A DNA stretch of 6,123 bases, taken from Acidobacteriaceae bacterium. Its GTDB lineage: Bacteria > Acidobacteriota > Terriglobia > Terriglobales > Acidobacteriaceae. The notes below the pieces were generated by a model, which did not search any database, was not told where the DNA came from, and was given only the letters and a program-made list of their open reading frames with translations. Where the stretch lies: assembly GCA_030044455.1 (NCBI GenBank), contig JASHVU010000094.1, forward strand, positions 1-6,123, written 5' to 3'. How positions within the stretch are numbered: the first letter of the stretch is position 1; every line of letters begins with the position of its first letter. Below, one piece after another: positions 5,807 through 6,123 of the stretch. The position numbers and the translations under genes were made by a program.

Positions 5807-6123
5807 TCACTCGATGCGGAGGGCCTGCTGGGGGTCGAGGCGCGAGGCGCGCGTGGCGGGAAACCAGACGGCAAGAAGCGCAACCGTGGTCAGGACCAAA
5901 GGCACGGTGACAAAGACCAGAGGGTCCCAGTATTTGACGCCATAGAGAAAGCTGGCCAGGAAGCGGGTGAGGCCGAAGGCCGCGGCGATACCGATGACAA
6001 CGCCAGCGATGGCCAACCGCATGCCTTGCCAGACCACAAGGCCGCGGATACGACTGCGATCGGCGCCGAGAGCCATGCGGATGCCCATTTCCTGGGTGCG
6101 CTGCTGGACCGAATACGCCATCA
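5807..6123 (-). CDS. MacB/FtsX-type orphan permease, C-terminal part (5' end outside window)
   Basis: The last 104 or so codons of a large integral membrane protein; the coding region runs off the right edge. The Met at 6121 is internal, because the sequence there (AYSVQQRTQEMGIRMALGA) is the conserved motif of FtsX/MacB permease domains (QRT-E-GIR-ALGA), which normally lies deep in the protein. Two membrane helices follow (about 34-57 and 68-86 of the visible part), then FPATRASRLDPQQALRIE at the C-terminus, the standard ending PArRAsrxDPxxALRxE. In Acidobacteriota such genes are abundant as duplicated orphan permeases, usually around 800-900 residues with two permease repeats and no adjacent ATPase. 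No ATPase is visible, but the upstream side is outside the window. Its orientation is opposite to all other genes here. Confidence 0.88.
   Translation of the reverse strand, partial: MAYSVQQRTQEMGIRMALGADRSRIRGLVVWQGMRLAIAGVVIGIAAAFGLTRFLASFLYGVKYWDPLVFVTVPLVLTTVALLAVWFPATRASRLDPQQALRIE

Noticed and set aside
1..6123. tRNA, rRNA, CRISPR array, insertion sequence or attachment site
   Set aside because: No regularly spaced repeats, cloverleaf-like segment, transposase motif or flanking duplication was found on either strand by reading.

Overview
The window most likely comes from an Acidobacteriota genome of the Terriglobia type. The strongest marker is the partial minus-strand gene at the right edge. 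It encodes the C-terminal end of a MacB/FtsX-type permease of the kind known as acidobacterial duplicated orphan permeases. A small secreted GCVV...C protein of a type I associate with the same phylum, moderately high G+C, and a plant-polysaccharide hydrolase fit a soil or litter saprophyte. The assignment rests on recognition, not on a search.

Layout, left to right: (1) 1-132 is a short upstream region with a near-palindromic LacI-family-like operator at 91-104. (2) 133-2070 (+) encodes a secreted GH51 alpha-L-arabinofuranosidase with both catalytic glutamates. (3) 2067-2942 (+) encodes an exported nitrilase-superfamily amidohydrolase with an intact Glu-Lys-Cys triad. It overlaps the GH51 stop codon by 4 bases, so the two are probably one translation unit. 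(4) 3049-3732 (+) encodes a MarC-family membrane protein that starts at TTG behind an excellent Shine-Dalgarno. (5) 3733-4275 has no convincing long gene. It holds a possible 22-codon ORF abutting marC, several small inverted repeats, and a leader-like stretch at 4121-4207 with a short uORF and mutually exclusive stems. (6) 4276-4704 (+) encodes a small exported or membrane-anchored protein of unknown function. (7) 4828-5691 (+) encodes a secreted SGNH/GDSL lipase or esterase with a full Ser-Gly-Asn-His set. (8) 5807-6123 (-) is the convergent partial orphan-permease gene.

Four of the six genes (GH51, nitrilase, small protein, GDSL esterase) carry N-terminal export signals, so the theme is extracytoplasmic hydrolysis. 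The GH51/nitrilase pair is the only clear operon; the other genes are separated by gaps of 106 to 543 bases and may be transcribed independently. I see no mobile element, CRISPR array, tRNA or rRNA. No clearly new multi-gene system is visible. The two items most worth a second look are the coupled arabinofuranosidase-nitrilase pair and the structured leader before the 142-residue protein.
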